From contig NZ_CP092099.1 in assembly GCF_022259695.1 (NCBI RefSeq), forward strand, positions 3,494,001 through 3,558,000: DNA of 64,000 nt, given 5' to 3'. Below are positions 37,606 through 46,475 of this stretch, one piece after another. The position numbers and the translations under genes are program-made. Position 1 is the first letter of the stretch, and the number at the start of each line of letters is the position of its first letter. Under the pieces are notes generated by a model that saw only the letters and a list, made by a program, of their open reading frames with translations, was not told the DNA's origin and ran no database searches. Source of the stretch: Flaviramulus sp. BrNp1-15 (lineage in GTDB: Bacteria; Bacteroidota; Bacteroidia; Flavobacteriales; Flavobacteriaceae).

Positions 37606-39291
37606 TTAAAATGCATCGGTAACACATCCTTTAGAAGCTGATGCTACAGATTTTGCATATTTATATAGTATTCCTTTTTTGTGTTTTAACTCTGGCTCTG
37701 TCCATTCTGCTTTACGTTTTGCTAACTCCTCATCAGAAATTAGAACATTAATAGAGTTATCTTCAGCGCTAATTCTAATTTTATCTCCTGTTTCTAATAA
37801 TCCTATGGTTCCCCCAGATTGTGCTTCTGGAGTAATATGACCAACAACAAAACCGTGTGTTCCTCCTGAAAAACGACCATCTGTAATTAAAGCAACAGAT
37901 TTTCCTAAACCAGCTCCCATAATTAACGAAGTTGGTTTTAGCATTTCTGGCATTCCTGGACCACCTTTTGGACCTACATATCTAATGACGACCACATCTC
38001 CTCTTTCTACTTCGCCATTTGAAATTCCTGTATTAGCAGCTTGCTCACCATCATAAACCACCGCTTTACCTTCAAATACTAATCCTTCTTTTCCTGAAAT
38101 TTTTGCTACAGCGCCTTCAGAAGCTAAGTTTCCATAAAGAATCTGTAAGTTCCCTGAAGTTTTTAATGCTTTATCTTTTGGATAAATAACATCTTGCTCA
38201 TCTTCAAATTTAAGAGGTTCAACATCTTTTAAATTTTCAGCCAAAGTTTTACCAGTAACTGTCATACACTCACCATGTAAATAACCATTGTCTAATAAAT
38301 ATTTCATAACAGCAGGTGTTCCACCAATACCATGAACATCTTCCATTAAATATTTTCCACTAGGTTTTAAATCGGCTATCAATGGGGTTCTATCACTAAC
38401 ACGTTGAAAATCTTCCAAAGTAAAATCGATATCTGCTGCATGGGCAATGGCTAAAAAGTGTAACACCGCATTGGTTGAACCACCTAAAGCATTTACAAGT
38501 GCGATAGCATTTTCAATAGATTTTTTAGAAATAATATCTAAAGGCTTTAAATCTAACTCCAAAAGATTTTTTATCGCTCTTGCAGTTCTTTCGCTTTCAG
38601 ATAATTTATTAGGGTTTTCAGCAGGAATAGAAGAATTATAAGGAAGTGCAAAACCCATACACTCAATAGCAGAAGCCATTGTGTTTGCTGTGTACATACC
38701 ACCACAAGCACCCGCTCCCGGAATAGCTCTTTTTATAATTTCTCTATACTCATCTTCTTCAATTTCACCAGCAACTTTCTGTCCTAAAGCTTCAAAAGCA
38801 GAAACGATATTTAATTTTTTTCCTTTGTATTTTCCTGAAGCAATAGTTCCTCCGTACATCATTATTGACGGACGGTTTAAACGCAACATCGCAATAACTG
38901 CTCCTGGCATATTTTTATCACAACCAACCACAGAAATTAATGCATCATAACTTTGAGCATTCATTACAGTTTCAATGGAATCTGCAATAATATCTCGTGA
39001 TGCTAATGAGTAATTCATACCAGAAGTACCCATAGAAATACCATCGCTAACACCAATCGTATTAAACCCTAAACCTATTAAACCAGCTATTTTACACTCA
39101 ATTTTAACCTCTGCAGCTAATCCATTTAAGTGCATGTTACAAGGGTTTCCATCGTACCCTGTACTAGCAATACCCACTTGAGCTTTCTTCATATCCTCAT
39201 CAGTCAAACCAACTGCATATAACATGGCTTGGGATGCTGGTTGAGATTCATCTTGCGTTAACCTTTTACTGTGTTTATTAAGTTCCTTCAT
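37606..39291 (-). CDS. ilvD: Dihydroxy-acid dehydratase
   Basis: A 561-residue iron-sulfur dehydratase, the common step to the 2-keto acids of valine and isoleucine. Cluster cysteines lie in [18 protein letters not shown] and [33 protein letters not shown] is given in part as the IlvD/Edd C-terminal signature. It is the first structural gene of the operon, 244 nt after the attenuator terminator. Confidence 0.96.
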   Translation of the reverse strand: MKELNKHSKRLTQDESQPASQAMLYAVGLTDEDMKKAQVGIASTGYDGNPCNMHLNGLAAEVKIECKIAGLIGLGFNTIGVSDGISMGTSGMNYSLASRDIIADSIETVMNAQSYDALISVVGCDKNMPGAVIAMLRLNRPSIMMYGGTIASGKYKGKKLNIVSAFEALGQKVAGEIEEDEYREIIKRAIPGAGACGGMYTANTMASAIECMGFALPYNSSIPAENPNKLSESERTARAIKNLLELDLKPLDIISKKSIENAIALVNALGGSTNAVLHFLAIAHAADIDFTLEDFQRVSDRTPLIADLKPSGKYLMEDVHGIGGTPAVMKYLLDNGYLHGECMTVTGKTLAENLKDVEPLKFEDEQDVIYPKDKALKTSGNLQILYGNLASEGAVAKISGKEGLVFEGKAVVYDGEQAANTGISNGEVERGDVVVIRYVGPKGGPGMPEMLKPTSLIMGAGLGKSVALITDGRFSGGTHGFVVGHITPEAQSGGTIGLLETGDKIRISAEDNSINVLISDEELAKRKAEWTEPELKHKKGILYKYAKSVASASKGCVTDAF

Positions 39292-39535
39292 TTTTGTTGC
39301 AGATAATCTTTTATTTTTTGTTTTAGTTAGTCAATGAGTTAAATTATTTAGATTTTTATTAAATATTCTTCAAAAGAGAATTAATAAGCATCGAAAGTAA
39401 TTTATTAGGTTTTTATAATAGCTAATCTTAAATTTTTAAGGTTAAATCCATAATCACAAAAAAAATATTAACAATCTGTTTATCAGTTATTTAAACTGTA
39501 TTTTCTATGATGTTCAAAAATGAAAAAAAATCCAT

Positions 39536-39564
39536 AAAAAAACCTTCCAGTTTTAGGAAGGTTT
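39536..39564 (-). terminator. Attenuator terminator of the ilvD operon
   Basis: On the minus strand the stem AAACCTTCC/GGAAGGTTT with loop TAAAACT runs into a T-tract (+ strand A7 at 39536-39542). No gene on this strand ends just upstream, so it must terminate a leader transcript. A competing antiterminator is possible: GGAA[T]GGT at 39594-39587 pairs with ACCTTCC of the 5' arm. Confidence 0.82.
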
Positions 39565-39597
39565 AAATTTATTTAAGTTTTTATATACCATTCCCAA

Positions 39598-39620
39598 TCA
39601 CTGTGAAATAATCACAATGA
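39598..39620 (-). promoter_or_regulatory. Pause hairpin (1:2) of the ilv attenuator
   Basis: TCATTGTGA and TCACAGTGA (one T-G wobble, loop TTATT) form a 9-bp hairpin that includes the last Ile/Val codons and the stop codon of the leader peptide. It is positioned as the 1:2 hairpin of a classical ribosome-mediated attenuator. Confidence 0.7.
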
Positions 39621-39657
39621 CAATAATAGAAATGATATTTAAAACTTTATTTCTCAT
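39598..39657 (-). CDS. ilv leader peptide, MRNKVLNIISIIVIVIISQ
   Basis: A 19-codon frame with seven Ile, three Val and one Leu codons, in the dense run IISIIVIVII. It lies between a predicted promoter and an intrinsic terminator, upstream of ilvD-B-N-C-A. Stalling at Ile/Val codons would free GGAATGGT to pair with the terminator arm and allow read-through. The peptide is too short for ordinary gene calling. Confidence 0.85.
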   Translation of the reverse strand: MRNKVLNIISIIVIVIISQ

Positions 39658-39667
39658 TTATGCATTA

Positions 39668-39698
39668 CAAATATTTATAAATAATTTTTAACTAACAA
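39668..39698 (-). promoter_or_regulatory. Predicted promoter of the ilv leader
   Basis: On the minus strand TTG (39698-39696) and AATATTTG (39675-39668) are separated by 20 nt, one mismatch from TTG-N-TAnnTTTG. The start site would fall a few bases before the leader peptide ATG at 39657. Confidence 0.5.
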
Positions 39699-39798
39699 TT
39701 GTTTTTCACCAAAAAGTAAAAAAATTACTTTTTGTCGAAAAAAAACAAAATCATCCACCAGTCCTTTTTATTTTTTTATTTTTACCGTCACAAATAAC

Positions 39799-39937
39799 AG
39801 AGGAAAGATTTGACTGATTGCAACCTCTTTTTATATTGAACTTTTTTTAATCTTAAAAGATACTGAAACAAGTTCAGCATAAATTTAAAAATGCTAAAGG
39901 CAGTGAGAACTTCCTTCGACGTTATCCGTCAAATCTT
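39799..39937 (+). ncRNA. SAM-II-like riboswitch (long-loop form) upstream of metK
   Basis: The core matches what I know of SAM-II: P1 AGAGG/CCTCT (39799-39803 with 39824-39828) encloses GATTTGACTGATTGCAA, and a downstream ATGCTAAAGG (39891-39900) is followed by CAGT, which can pair with ACTG in the P1 loop (39813-39816) to form the pseudoknot. The 60-nt connector holds a CTGAA/TTCAG hairpin, as in long-loop variants. GTCAAATCTT (39928-39937), 16 nt before the ATG, is a perfect complement of AAGATTTGAC (39805-39814) in the aptamer core, giving a clear alternative structure. A local GACG/CGTC hairpin (39918-39930) competes. Confidence 0.75.
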
Positions 39938-39953
39938 GAATAAAATTTAATAT

Positions 39954-41207
39954 ATGGCTTATTTATTTACTTCGGAAAGTGTTTCTGAAGGACACCCAGA
40001 TAAGGTAGCAGATCAAATTAGTGATGCATTAATTGATAATTTTTTAGCGTTTGATAAAGACTCTAAAGTGGCATGCGAAACCTTAGTAACTACAGGACAA
40101 GTAGTTCTGGCTGGAGAGGTAAAATCTCACACATACTTAGATGTTCAAAAAATTGCCAGAGATACCATTAACAAAATCGGGTACACGAAAGGCGAGTATA
40201 TGTTTGATGGAAATTCATGCGGTGTACTTTCTGCTATTCACGAACAATCTGAAGATATCAATCAAGGAGTAGATAGAGGAAGCAAAGAAGAACAAGGTGC
40301 TGGAGACCAAGGTATGATGTTTGGTTACGCTACAAATGAAACTGAAAATTTTATGCCTCTGGCCTTAGATTTATCGCATAGAATTTTAAAAGAACTTGCA
40401 GCATTACGAAGAGAAAATAAAGATATTACTTATTTAAGACCAGATTCTAAAAGTCAGGTAACTATTGAGTATAGCGATGATAATATTCCGCAACGTATAG
40501 ATGCTATTGTTGTATCAACACAGCATGACGAGTTTGCAGATGATGAAACCATGCTTGCTAAAATTAGAAAAGATATTGTTCAGATTTTAATTCCGCGTGT
40601 GGTTGCAAAACTTCCTGAAACCATTCAAAAACTATTTAATGACGATATTAAATATCATATAAATCCAACAGGGAAATTTGTTATTGGTGGACCTCACGGA
40701 GATACAGGATTAACAGGACGTAAAATTATTGTTGATACTTATGGAGGAAAAGGTGCTCATGGTGGTGGTGCTTTCTCGGGAAAAGACCCAAGTAAAGTAG
40801 ATAGAAGTGCTGCTTATGCAACAAGGCACATTGCTAAAAATTTAGTTGCTGCCGGGGTTGCAGATGAAGTTTTAGTGCAGGTGAGTTATGCTATTGGCGT
40901 TGTTGAACCTATGGGTATTTTTATTGATACTTACGGTACATGCCCATTTAATATGACTGATGGTGAAATTGCCGAAAAAGTATCAGAGATTTTTGATATG
41001 CGTCCATTTGCCATTGAAGAACGATTAAAGTTACGTTCACCAATATATAGCGAAACAGCTGCTTACGGACACATGGGACGTGAAACTGAAACTGTTACCA
41101 AAACATTTTCTCAACCTAATGGAGAAACTACAACTTTAGATGTTGAGTTATTTACTTGGGAAAAACTAGATTATGTTGACAAAGTAAAAGAAGTTTTTGG
41201 GCTATAA
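39954..41207 (+). CDS. metK: S-adenosylmethionine synthetase
   Basis: A 417-residue enzyme that makes SAM from methionine and [21 protein letters not shown] is at the N-terminus, the methionine-binding [12 protein letters not shown] is near 118 and the P-loop-like [14 protein letters not shown] is near 245. The C-terminus is about 30 residues longer than the E. coli enzyme. It is preceded by a SAM-II-like RNA and followed by its own terminator, so it is a single regulated unit. Confidence 0.97.
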   Translation: MAYLFTSESVSEGHPDKVADQISDALIDNFLAFDKDSKVACETLVTTGQVVLAGEVKSHTYLDVQKIARDTINKIGYTKGEYMFDGNSCGVLSAIHEQSEDINQGVDRGSKEEQGAGDQGMMFGYATNETENFMPLALDLSHRILKELAALRRENKDITYLRPDSKSQVTIEYSDDNIPQRIDAIVVSTQHDEFADDETMLAKIRKDIVQILIPRVVAKLPETIQKLFNDDIKYHINPTGKFVIGGPHGDTGLTGRKIIVDTYGGKGAHGGGAFSGKDPSKVDRSAAYATRHIAKNLVAAGVADEVLVQVSYAIGVVEPMGIFIDTYGTCPFNMTDGEIAEKVSEIFDMRPFAIEERLKLRSPIYSETAAYGHMGRETETVTKTFSQPNGETTTLDVELFTWEKLDYVDKVKEVFGL

Positions 41208-41231
41208 GCTAAAAAGCTTTTATAAATTATG

Positions 41232-41264
41232 AAAAGACTGTCTGTTTGTAAGGCGGTCTTTTTT
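41232..41264 (+). terminator. metK terminator
   Basis: AAAAGACTGTC pairs with GGCGGTCTTTT (41232-41242 with 41252-41262, two G-T wobbles) across loop TGTTTGTAA and runs into T6. It lies 25 nt after the metK stop. Confidence 0.85.
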
Positions 41265-41381
41265 GTTTATTTGCTACTTGACTTTGTAAAAATTTTCAGC
41301 TAAATTCGTTTAACGATTGGTATAAGTCATTAAAGAACAACGTCATATCATCGCATTGACAAAAATTAAAAAAAACTCAAA

Positions 41382-41822
41382 ATGAAAAAATTAATATTAT
41401 CTTTTGGAATCCTATTCTTCATTTTCTCTTGCTCTTCAACCAAACTAATATCAAAGAATGAACCACAGATTCTTCGTGACAATAATACATTTTTAATAAC
41501 TGAAATATCTACTGATAAAACTTATGGTTTGTCACCGAAGAATCCCGTTGAAGTTGGAGGGTATAAAGATTCAGAAGGACCAAGAAATGAAAGAAGATTT
41601 CTTAATGCATTAGCTGGACCGAATGGTGAGAAAATTTCATATTATAGAGCTGGGAGTTGTTGTCCAGTTAAAAGTGATAATGACCCATTTGGTTTTGGTA
41701 GTGTAATGTTAGATAACTATCGAGTTACTTGGGAAAACTCAAAAGATACAGTTTCAATATATATTAATATGTATGACTCTGGAAAACTGAAAGCACCAAT
41801 TGGATTTACTATTAAAAAATAA
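41382..41822 (+). CDS. Small lipoprotein of unknown function (cassette-like)
   Basis: A 146-residue protein with a lipoprotein signal (FIFSCSS, Cys17). Conserved-looking text includes DKTYGLSPKNPVEVGG, ERRFLNALAGPNGE and SYYRAGSCCPVKS. I recall relatives in other Flavobacteriaceae, sometimes labelled as a 2-dehydro-3-deoxyphosphooctonate aldolase. That name does not fit a 146-residue lipoprotein and I would not use it. The gene is followed within 3 nt by a strongly folded non-coding tail (41825-41945). Confidence 0.8.
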   Translation: MKKLILSFGILFFIFSCSSTKLISKNEPQILRDNNTFLITEISTDKTYGLSPKNPVEVGGYKDSEGPRNERRFLNALAGPNGEKISYYRAGSCCPVKSDNDPFGFGSVMLDNYRVTWENSKDTVSIYINMYDSGKLKAPIGFTIKK

Positions 41823-41824
41823 CT

Positions 41825-41945
41825 ATTGCCAACAATGTATAACCACAATTACGACGGATTCGACTACGTCCTAATCTACTCGGAATTGCTAACGTCAGTG
41901 CTAAATCTACTTTAAACCCGTAACTGACGGTTGTACGAGACCCTT
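41825..41945 (+). repeat. Folded cassette-like tail after the small lipoprotein gene
   Basis: Nested inverted repeats fill this stretch: GTATAACC/GGTTGTAC (41837-41844 with 41929-41936, one T-G), CAATTACGA/TCGGAATTG (41846-41854 with 41880-41888, one mismatch), GACG/CGTC inside, and CGTCAGT/ACTGACG (41893-41899 with 41923-41929). It starts GCCAACAATG and ends TACGAGACCC. The layout (one small gene plus an imperfect palindromic tail) resembles integron attC or similar cassette tails, but no integrase is in the window. Confidence 0.55.
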
Positions 41946-42013
41946 AAACGAACTTTCAAATTTTAAAAAAACCTATAAAACAAGTTTTGTTTCATGTGGT
42001 TAAAAGAATCATC

Positions 42014-44518
42014 TTAAAAATAAAATCCAAAACTACCTGTTACACCAAACTTTCTAGCATCAGGATATTCAACATTATCCTTATAATTTCCTCTAAAATT
42101 AAAGTCTATTCTAAATACTTTAAAAATATTACCTACACCCAAACTATATTCGTAATATGGTTCATTTGAAGGCGCCACTAACGGAATAGCATTTGGCAAA
42201 CCTGTATTGTTTAGATTGATATTTTCCTGAGACATTTCTCCCCAAACACCACGAATACTAACAATTTCACGAAGATTGAATTTTCTTAAGAAAGGAATTC
42301 TTGAAAAGAAGCGCCCGTTAAAATTATGTTCAAAATGGAATGACGTATAAGTATCAGAAACAAATTCGTAAAAATCTAATTGAGAAAAGGTGTTATAAAT
42401 TGAAAAGTAGGATTGGTTACCAGGAATTACACTAAGTAAGCCTAATGGCACTTCTCCAAAAGTTTTTCCCGCTTCTACTGTAGTGGTTAACCTTCCAAAA
42501 CCACCAACTTGCCATGGTTGTGTGTAAGACAGTTGAACTTTTGTATAATCAAAATCGCTATTAAAAATACTTTTATCGCCTCGACTTACTTGAGCAAAAA
42601 TACGTGCAAAATCATCATTAGCTGTTTTACGTTCTACACCAAAACCTGTCATTTTTCGTTTAGGGAAATAGGATACAGAAAATGAACTTTCAAACTGCTT
42701 AATTTCAGATTTAATACCATTTTCAGTATTGTAATCTAAACTGAATGTTGGTGAGGCAGATTCTAAAGTTCTGTAATTTCCGCCTAATCTAAAAATTACA
42801 TTTCGCCATGGCTCAGCTTCAATAGCTAAACTGGTTAAATTAATTGATGTTAGTTTATCGTTTGTACTTGTACCAACTACCGATGAAGATGCTAAACTTC
42901 TTCCTAAAACATCTGTACTTGTTGTTAAACTTGCTCCTATTTGTTCTACATCTCTCCTATTACCACCAGAAATAATCAATCGGCTCTTTTTATCTAGCAA
43001 CCATTTACCAGAAATACCATATTTAAATTTATCATCGCTAAAACCGTAAGCCATAAAACCTTCTAATCGCCAAAGGTCATTTCTTCCAAAGTAGGTTCTT
43101 CCTCCTGCTCGTAATCGTAAACCTTCAACTTCATTAAATCCGAAAGTAGAAAAAATAGGCCCGTAATCTAAAGGCAATGTGTTAAACTCTATGTATCCTG
43201 ATGCCAAAATACTTCCTAGATTATAGAGACGTTTAAATTTTTTAACCGTTTTCAAGGTATCCAGCATTTTGTAAACCCCTTTTTCATCTTTGTTTAATGA
43301 TTCTAAACGGTTTTCTTCCCAAAAGGCATCATCTCTATCATAAACGTCTTTATCATAATTATAAACCTCCCTTTCATAGAACTTTTTATCTTTTTCTATA
43401 TCAAATTTATAGTTATCATATAGTGTAGTTCGTTTTCCGTAAATACCACGTGATTGTTCCTTTTTACTAAAAGCAAAATCAGACATCATGTAATCACGTT
43501 TTACAAGAAATAATGAATCATTTAAAACCTCAAACTCTTGCTCAATGTAAATTTCTTTTACCCAGTTTATATTGGCACTTTTTGATGCTTGTAAATTAAT
43601 TTCTTTAATAGCATAAGTGGTATCTGCTACCCAAAAATCGCCCTTAAAAGTGAGTTCGTTTTTTCGTCTTGGATAATAAATAATGTTATAACACCACTTA
43701 TCATCTACATATGCACTATCTGAAAGCACATAATTGTAAGTATTAATTCCAGTTTTAGAGAGTGGACTTACAAAGCTTTTATCGAAAAACTTCAGGTAAT
43801 TATCGTATACATTAAAATCGGAATACAAATCGTCTACAAAATCAATAATAACTTGATTATCGCTAAATCCAGAGTTTTTATTTCCTTCTAAAACTTCTTT
43901 TGTTTTATTAATTACATTATCGCCATAAACTTTAGAAACAGCTTCATTAATAAACATAGGCAAATAGGTTTTACCTGTAACTCTAGAGGTATCAACTTCA
44001 TCAAAAACAAACTCCATACCTCTAAACAACTTGCTTTTAATAAGCGTACTATCTATGGTATTAATATCGAATTCTACTTTTTCGTATTTATCGTATTCAA
44101 ATTGTTTGAATTGTTTAAGCCCATTACTACGCTTATTTGCCCAAATTTTTCTGAGTAAATCTATAGCAGGATTATTCTTTTTGGATTGCTTTCCCGATAT
44201 AATAACCACAGCATCTAACTCTGCAGCTTCTTCTTTTAAAGTAAATTTTAAATTGTAGTTTACTTTTTTATCTAAAGGAATACTTAAAGTTTCATAACCA
44301 ATAAAAGACACCGTTAATGCTTCCCAGGTTTCATCAGATTCTAAATAAAACTTTCCATTTTCGTCGGTAATTGTTCCTTGTGTAGATCCTTTAAAAATAA
44401 TATTTACAAAGGATAAAGGTTCATTAAATTCATCAAACACATAACCACTAACTTTGGTTTGTGCGATAGTGGAAAAAATTCCAAAGAAAAAAAGGGCAAT
44501 AAGTAGTCTTATATTCAT
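42014..44518 (-). CDS. DUF5686 outer-membrane protein with carboxypeptidase-like regulatory domain
   Basis: An 834-residue protein when started at MNIRLLIALFFFG. The longer frame to 44542 would begin inside the pdhB terminator. Residues 1-20 are a signal peptide (FSTIAQ). Residues about 21-105 are a carboxypeptidase-regulatory-like domain (KVSGYVFDEFNEPLSFVNI). The middle carries DUF5686 text and the C-terminal half is a predicted beta-barrel ending FGVTGSFGFYF. Its specific role is unknown; relatives are common in Bacteroidota. Confidence 0.88.
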   Translation of the reverse strand: MNIRLLIALFFFGIFSTIAQTKVSGYVFDEFNEPLSFVNIIFKGSTQGTITDENGKFYLESDETWEALTVSFIGYETLSIPLDKKVNYNLKFTLKEEAAELDAVVIISGKQSKKNNPAIDLLRKIWANKRSNGLKQFKQFEYDKYEKVEFDINTIDSTLIKSKLFRGMEFVFDEVDTSRVTGKTYLPMFINEAVSKVYGDNVINKTKEVLEGNKNSGFSDNQVIIDFVDDLYSDFNVYDNYLKFFDKSFVSPLSKTGINTYNYVLSDSAYVDDKWCYNIIYYPRRKNELTFKGDFWVADTTYAIKEINLQASKSANINWVKEIYIEQEFEVLNDSLFLVKRDYMMSDFAFSKKEQSRGIYGKRTTLYDNYKFDIEKDKKFYEREVYNYDKDVYDRDDAFWEENRLESLNKDEKGVYKMLDTLKTVKKFKRLYNLGSILASGYIEFNTLPLDYGPIFSTFGFNEVEGLRLRAGGRTYFGRNDLWRLEGFMAYGFSDDKFKYGISGKWLLDKKSRLIISGGNRRDVEQIGASLTTSTDVLGRSLASSSVVGTSTNDKLTSINLTSLAIEAEPWRNVIFRLGGNYRTLESASPTFSLDYNTENGIKSEIKQFESSFSVSYFPKRKMTGFGVERKTANDDFARIFAQVSRGDKSIFNSDFDYTKVQLSYTQPWQVGGFGRLTTTVEAGKTFGEVPLGLLSVIPGNQSYFSIYNTFSQLDFYEFVSDTYTSFHFEHNFNGRFFSRIPFLRKFNLREIVSIRGVWGEMSQENINLNNTGLPNAIPLVAPSNEPYYEYSLGVGNIFKVFRIDFNFRGNYKDNVEYPDARKFGVTGSFGFYF

Positions 44519-44523
44519 AATAC

Positions 44524-44558
44524 AAAAAAACTTCATCAACAATCATGCTAATGAAGTT
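44524..44558 (-). terminator. pdhB terminator
   Basis: On the minus strand AACTTCAT/ATGAAGTT (44558-44551 with 44536-44529) closes a 14-nt loop and is followed by a T-tract. It stands between pdhB and the DUF5686 gene, so co-transcription would need read-through. Confidence 0.78.
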
Positions 44559-44581
44559 TATATAACGTAAAAAAATACGAT

Positions 44582-45559
44582 TTATTTATACATTACTTTT
44601 TTAACAGCTTTAATAACATCTTCATGATTAGGTAACCATTCTGCTAGTAAAACTGGAGAATACGGTGCAGGTGTATCTGCTGTATTAATTTTTACAATAG
44701 GAGCATCTAAATAATCGAATGCTTCACTTTGTACTAAATATGTAATTTCTGTTGCAACATTTCCAAAAGGCCATGCTTCTTCTAAAACCACTAAACGATT
44801 TGTTTTTTTAACCGACTCTACAATAGCTTTTCTATCCATTGGACGAACAGTACGTAAATCGATGATTTCACAAGAAATACCTTCTTTTTCAAGTTCATCA
44901 GCAGCTTTATAAGCTTCCTTAATTATTTTTCCAAATGATACAATAGTAACATCTGTTCCTTCACGTTTTATATCGGCAACTCCTAATGGTAAAATATATT
45001 CACCTTCTGGCACTTCGCCTTTATCACCATACATTTGCTCACTTTCCATAAAAATAACTGGGTCATTATCACGAATAGCCGCTTTTAATAAACCTTTTGC
45101 ATCATAAGGATTTGATGGCACCACAACTTTTAAACCAGGTGTATTTGCAAACCAGTTTTCAAAAGCTTGTGAATGTGTAGCTCCTAATTGACCTGCAGAG
45201 GCTGTTGGGCCACGAAAAACGATAGGACAATTAAACTGTCCTCCAGACATTTGTCTGATTTTTGCAGCATTATTTATAATTTGATCAATTCCAACTAACG
45301 AGAAGTTAAAAGTCATATATTCAACTATCGGCCTGTTACCTGTCATGGTAGAGCCAATAGCAATACCAGCAAAACCAAGCTCAGCAATTGGTGTATCAAT
45401 AACACGCTTTGGACCAAACTCATCTAACATACCTTTTGATGCTTTGTAGGCACCGTTATATTCTGCTACTTCCTCACCCATTAAATAAATGCTTTCGTCT
45501 CTACGCATTTCTTCACTCATGGCTTCACATACAGCTTCTCTAAATTGAATTGTCTTCAT
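44582..45559 (-). CDS. pdhB: Pyruvate dehydrogenase E1 component, beta subunit
   Basis: A 325-residue transketolase-like subunit. It contains VAEYNGAYKASKGML near the N-terminus, PIAELGFAGIAIGSTM, YMTFNFSLVGIDQIINNAAK and the C-terminal transketolase domain with EISCEIIDLRTVRP-like text (seen as CEIIDLRTVRPMDRKAI). It forms the ThDP active site with an alpha subunit, which is not adjacent. Confidence 0.93.
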   Translation of the reverse strand: MKTIQFREAVCEAMSEEMRRDESIYLMGEEVAEYNGAYKASKGMLDEFGPKRVIDTPIAELGFAGIAIGSTMTGNRPIVEYMTFNFSLVGIDQIINNAAKIRQMSGGQFNCPIVFRGPTASAGQLGATHSQAFENWFANTPGLKVVVPSNPYDAKGLLKAAIRDNDPVIFMESEQMYGDKGEVPEGEYILPLGVADIKREGTDVTIVSFGKIIKEAYKAADELEKEGISCEIIDLRTVRPMDRKAIVESVKKTNRLVVLEEAWPFGNVATEITYLVQSEAFDYLDAPIVKINTADTPAPYSPVLLAEWLPNHEDVIKAVKKVMYK

Positions 45560-45583
45560 TAAGGATTATTTTAATTCGAGTAG

Positions 45584-45617
45584 CAAAAATAACAATAAAT
45601 GCCATACCTATTCAAAA
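45584..45617 (-). promoter_or_regulatory. pdhB promoter
   Basis: On the minus strand TTTTG (45617-45613) and TATTTTTG (45591-45584) are 21 nt apart, a good match to the Bacteroidota consensus. The start site would be about 20 nt before the pdhB ATG. Confidence 0.65.
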
Positions 45618-45716
45618 GATTTTTTTAAAATTTATTATGCATGCATAGTATTTTTAGAAATAAAATAATTAACTTCGTAGCCGTATAAAAATTAAGACAT
45701 TAAAATACCATATATT

Positions 45717-46463
45717 ATGAAAATATTAGTGTGTATAAGTCATGTACCAGACACTACTTCAAAGATTAATTTTACTGATGGTGACACAAAATTTGACACC
45801 AATGGTGTACAGTTTGTAATTAACCCAAATGATGAATTTGGTTTAACAAGAGCCATGTGGTTTAAAGAAAAACAAGGTGCAAATGTAACTGTTGTAAATG
45901 TTGGTGGACCTGAAACAGAACCTACATTGCGTAAAGCTTTAGCTATTGGTGCAGATGCAGCTATACGCGTAAACACTGCTGCAACTGATAGTTTTTCAGT
46001 TGCAAAACAATTAGCTAATGTTGCTAAAGACGGTGGTTATGATTTAGTTATTGCTGGTCGTGAATCTATTGATTACAATGGTGGCATGGTACCAGGTATG
46101 ATTGCAGGTTTAACACAATCAAACTTCGTTAACAACTGTATAAATCTTGAAATAGATGGAACTTCCGCGAAAGCGACAAGAGAAATTGATGGTGGAAAAG
46201 AAACCGTATCTACATCATTACCTTTAGTTATAGGCGGACAAAAAGGTTTAGTTGAAGAAAGTGATTTACGTATACCTAACATGAGAGGTATTATGATGGC
46301 CCGAAAAAAACCATTAAATGTAGTTGAACCAGTTGATGCTGATGCTGAAACGACTTCAGTTTCGTTTGAAAAACCTGCTCCAAAAGGTGCAGTAACTTTG
46401 GTTTCTCCAGATAATTTAGATGAATTAGTAAGCTTGCTTCATAACGAAGCTAAAGTGATTTAA
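45717..46463 (+). CDS. etfB: Electron transfer flavoprotein, beta subunit
   Basis: A 248-residue ETF small subunit. It begins KILVCISHVPDTTSKI, with AGRESIDYNGGMVPGMIAGL near the middle and the recognition-loop region LRIPNMRGIMMARKKPL near residue 190. With EtfA it shuttles electrons from acyl-CoA and related dehydrogenases. It is divergent from pdhB. Confidence 0.95.
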   Translation: MKILVCISHVPDTTSKINFTDGDTKFDTNGVQFVINPNDEFGLTRAMWFKEKQGANVTVVNVGGPETEPTLRKALAIGADAAIRVNTAATDSFSVAKQLANVAKDGGYDLVIAGRESIDYNGGMVPGMIAGLTQSNFVNNCINLEIDGTSAKATREIDGGKETVSTSLPLVIGGQKGLVEESDLRIPNMRGIMMARKKPLNVVEPVDADAETTSVSFEKPAPKGAVTLVSPDNLDELVSLLHNEAKVI

Positions 46464-46475
46464 AAAATTAAGTTT

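Noticed and set aside
39711-39733. AAAAAGTAA/TTACTTTTT hairpin as a terminator
   Set aside because: It lies upstream of both divergent leaders, no gene ends near it, and flanks give no clear U-tract in a useful direction.
41825-41945. True integron attC site
   Set aside because: No integrase, no cassette array and no clear core site on the upstream side are present; I only call it cassette-like.
44519-44542. Earlier start of the DUF5686 gene
   Set aside because: It would begin inside the pdhB terminator and place eight residues before a standard signal peptide.
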